This document shows positions 57,700 through 59,045 of a stretch of DNA of 59,045 bases, piece after piece. The stretch lies in assembly GCF_015352445.1 (NCBI RefSeq), contig NZ_JADKPO010000027.1, forward strand, positions 1 to 59,045, in the 5' to 3' direction. The DNA comes from Nocardioides agariphilus. Its GTDB lineage: Bacteria > Actinomycetota > Actinomycetes > Propionibacteriales > Nocardioidaceae. The notes beneath the pieces were generated by a model. The model was not told where the DNA came from and ran no database searches. It saw only the letters and a program-made list of their open reading frames with translations. Position 1 is the stretch's first letter, and each line of letters begins with the position of its first letter. Position numbers and translations under genes: made by a program.

Positions 57700-58650
57700 T
57701 CAGTGGGCGGGCAGGTGTCCGAAGCGACCCTTCTGGAAGTCCTCGTAGGCCTCCATCACCTCGGCCTTGGTGTTCATCACGAACGGGCCGCCCCAAGCCA
57801 GCGGCTCGCGGATCGGCTTGCCGCCGACGACGATCACGTCGAGCTTGGGGGTGTTGCTCTGTTGCTTCGCCGAGCCCGCGATCGTCAGGTAGTCGCCGCT
57901 GCCGAACACCGCTGCCTGCCCCATCCGGATCGGCTGGGCGTCGATCCCGACGGTCCCGTCTCCGGAGAGCACGTAGACCAGCGCGTTGAACTCGTTGTCC
58001 CACGGAAGGTCGAGGCGAGCGCCGGGCTCGAGCGTCGCGTGCACGAGAGTCATCGGCGTGTGGGTCGAGCCGGGGCCCTGGTGGCCGTCGACCTCTCCCG
58101 CGATCACCCGGACCAGCGAGCCTGCGTCGGGAGACGTCAGCAGCTGCACCTCGCCCGAGCGCAGGTCCTGATAGGCCGGCGCCGTCAGCTTGTCCTCGCG
58201 CGGCAGGTTCACCCAGAGCTGGATGCCGTGGAACAGCCCGCCCTGCTGGACCAGCCACTCGGGCGGCGTCTCGATGTGGAGGATGCCCGCGCCAGCAGTC
58301 ATCCACTGGGTGTCGCCGTTGGTGATCGAACCGCCACCACCGTGGGAGTCCTGGTGGTCGAAGACGCCGTCGATGATGTAGGTGACGGTCTCGAATCCGC
58401 GATGAGGGTGCCACGGCGTGCCCTTGGGCTCGCCCGGCGCGTAGTCCACCTCGCCCATCTGGTCCATCATGATGAACGGGTCGAGCAGGGCCATGTCGAT
58501 GCCCGCGAACGCGCGGCGCACCGGGAACCCCTCCCCCTCGTAGCCGCTCGGCGCGGTCGTGACCTGCCACACGGGACGGGCCTGGTCACCCAGGCCGGGC
58601 ACGGTGACGCGCGGCAGTGTGGTGGTGTCGTCGACGGTGACGGCGGGCAT
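57700..58650 (-). CDS. Pirin family protein
   Basis: The 316-residue double-cupin protein has the pirin metal site in PWHPHRGFETVTYIIDGVFD and HQDSHGGGGSITNGDTQWMT, then AGAGILHIETPPEW and FHGIQLWVNLPREDK. Pirins are Fe-binding proteins with quercetinase or regulatory roles. GGAGG precedes the ATG at 58650. A near-palindrome (58702-58715) lies upstream. The 220 bases to tRNA-Lys hold nothing else I can identify. Confidence 0.93.
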   Translation of the reverse strand: MPAVTVDDTTTLPRVTVPGLGDQARPVWQVTTAPSGYEGEGFPVRRAFAGIDMALLDPFIMMDQMGEVDYAPGEPKGTPWHPHRGFETVTYIIDGVFDHQDSHGGGGSITNGDTQWMTAGAGILHIETPPEWLVQQGGLFHGIQLWVNLPREDKLTAPAYQDLRSGEVQLLTSPDAGSLVRVIAGEVDGHQGPGSTHTPMTLVHATLEPGARLDLPWDNEFNALVYVLSGDGTVGIDAQPIRMGQAAVFGSGDYLTIAGSAKQQSNTPKLDVIVVGGKPIREPLAWGGPFVMNTKAEVMEAYEDFQKGRFGHLPAH

Positions 58651-58701
58651 GGTCTTCCTCCTCGGTGACCGCCGCTCTGGCAGTCACCGCCTGCAACCGT
58701 A

Positions 58702-58715
58702 GTTGAATATTGAAC
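58702..58715. promoter_or_regulatory. Near-palindromic operator candidate upstream of pirin
   Basis: GTTGAATATTGAAC matches its reverse complement in 12 of 14 positions, 52 bases before the pirin start, in an AT-rich patch of otherwise GC-rich DNA. The form suggests a MarR or similar dimeric repressor site. Confidence 0.4.
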
Positions 58716-58871
58716 ATTCCCGCCAGGGTCCCGGCCCAGCGGCCGTCCAGATGACCGCCGGCGCCGAAGGCGCCTACGCGCGCAGCATGACCATCGGCTA
58801 CCGCTGACGATTTCACCCGGTCCGTCCCCGGAGGTAGGATCGCTGACGGTCCACAAGGGCCGCCGCACCAT

Positions 58872-58944
<73 letters not shown>

Positions 58945-59004
58945 CCGGTCAAGTCCACGGTCGTGGTGGATGAAGGGGCCACCGCGTGATCCGGTGGTTG
59001 CACT

Positions 59005-59045
59005 CTAGGCAGTGAGTGCGGCGGGTGTCAGGTCCTCCTTCTCGG
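59005..59045 (-). CDS. Possible C-terminus of a gene cut by the right edge
   Basis: The minus strand from the window edge reads EKEDLTPAALTA and a TAG (59007-59005). Thirteen codons are too few to identify a family, and other frames are also open for part of this length. The position just beyond tRNA-Lys is where an integrated element would begin, but nothing here shows one. Confidence 0.3.
   Translation of the reverse strand, partial: EKEDLTPAALTA

Overview
The window is very GC-rich, with tightly packed, often overlapping genes, many GTG starts and G/C-ending codons. It carries the aerobic phenylacetate (paa) pathway, two DUF222-HNH nuclease genes, large-ATPase LuxR regulators and families of palindromic repeats built on GGTTGAGGA and GTTTCGAGAC. 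Together these point to an actinobacterial chromosome, most likely Nocardioides or a close relative in the Propionibacteriales. The genus is an inference from gene content and repeat type; no rRNA is present.

Left edge (1-2846): a decayed segment. It has a possible transposase tail, a truncated and frameshifted tyrosine integrase, and a GT87-type glycosyltransferase broken by one frameshift. It ends in an isolated 3' half of a tRNA-Arg(UCU) gene, best read as the att scar of an integrated element whose other end lies left of the window.

2.9-14.3 kb: a 1259-residue secreted or cell-surface protein; a divergent run of a DUF1611 P-loop protein (start site under a Shine-Dalgarno-sequestering hairpin), a fold-type III amino-acid racemase-like protein, a membrane protein, cobyric acid synthase (CobQ) and a TetR regulator; then a converging operon of a DUF2007 protein, an MFS exporter and a secreted partner.

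14.3-29.5 kb: two DUF222-HNH genes, each beside dense palindromic repeats and each preceded by the same conserved leader, flank the paa region. paaABCDE (epoxidase) and the ring-opening gene paaZ diverge from a promoter with a TetR/PaaR-type palindrome. paaK (ligase) converges on paaZ. A LAL-type LuxR regulator and two GNAT acetyltransferases lie alongside. paaF, G, H, J and I are absent.

29.5-42.5 kb: small hypothetical genes, two methyltransferases (one fused to a DUF4242 domain), a collagen-like surface protein, and then an amine or amino-acid catabolic island: gamma-glutamyltransferase, SRPBCC protein, FAD amine oxidase-like protein, cupin, class III aminotransferase, CoA-acylating methylmalonate-semialdehyde dehydrogenase, PucR regulator and zinc alcohol dehydrogenase. 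A plausible flow is amine to aldehyde to acyl-CoA.

42.5-59 kb: TerD; an ECF sigma factor fused to its own zinc finger, membrane helix and outer domain; a YciI plus ECF42-type sigma pair; EamA exporter with divergent LysR; an AhpD-like gene with two identical palindromic operators and an apparently leaderless promoter; a MauE-DsbA-deaminase operon; oligoribonuclease and tRNA-His; a 57-residue orphan small protein and a cupin; an HD-GYP-LuxR fusion; pirin; tRNA-Lys.

All functional calls come from reading the translations and motifs by eye; no database search was run.
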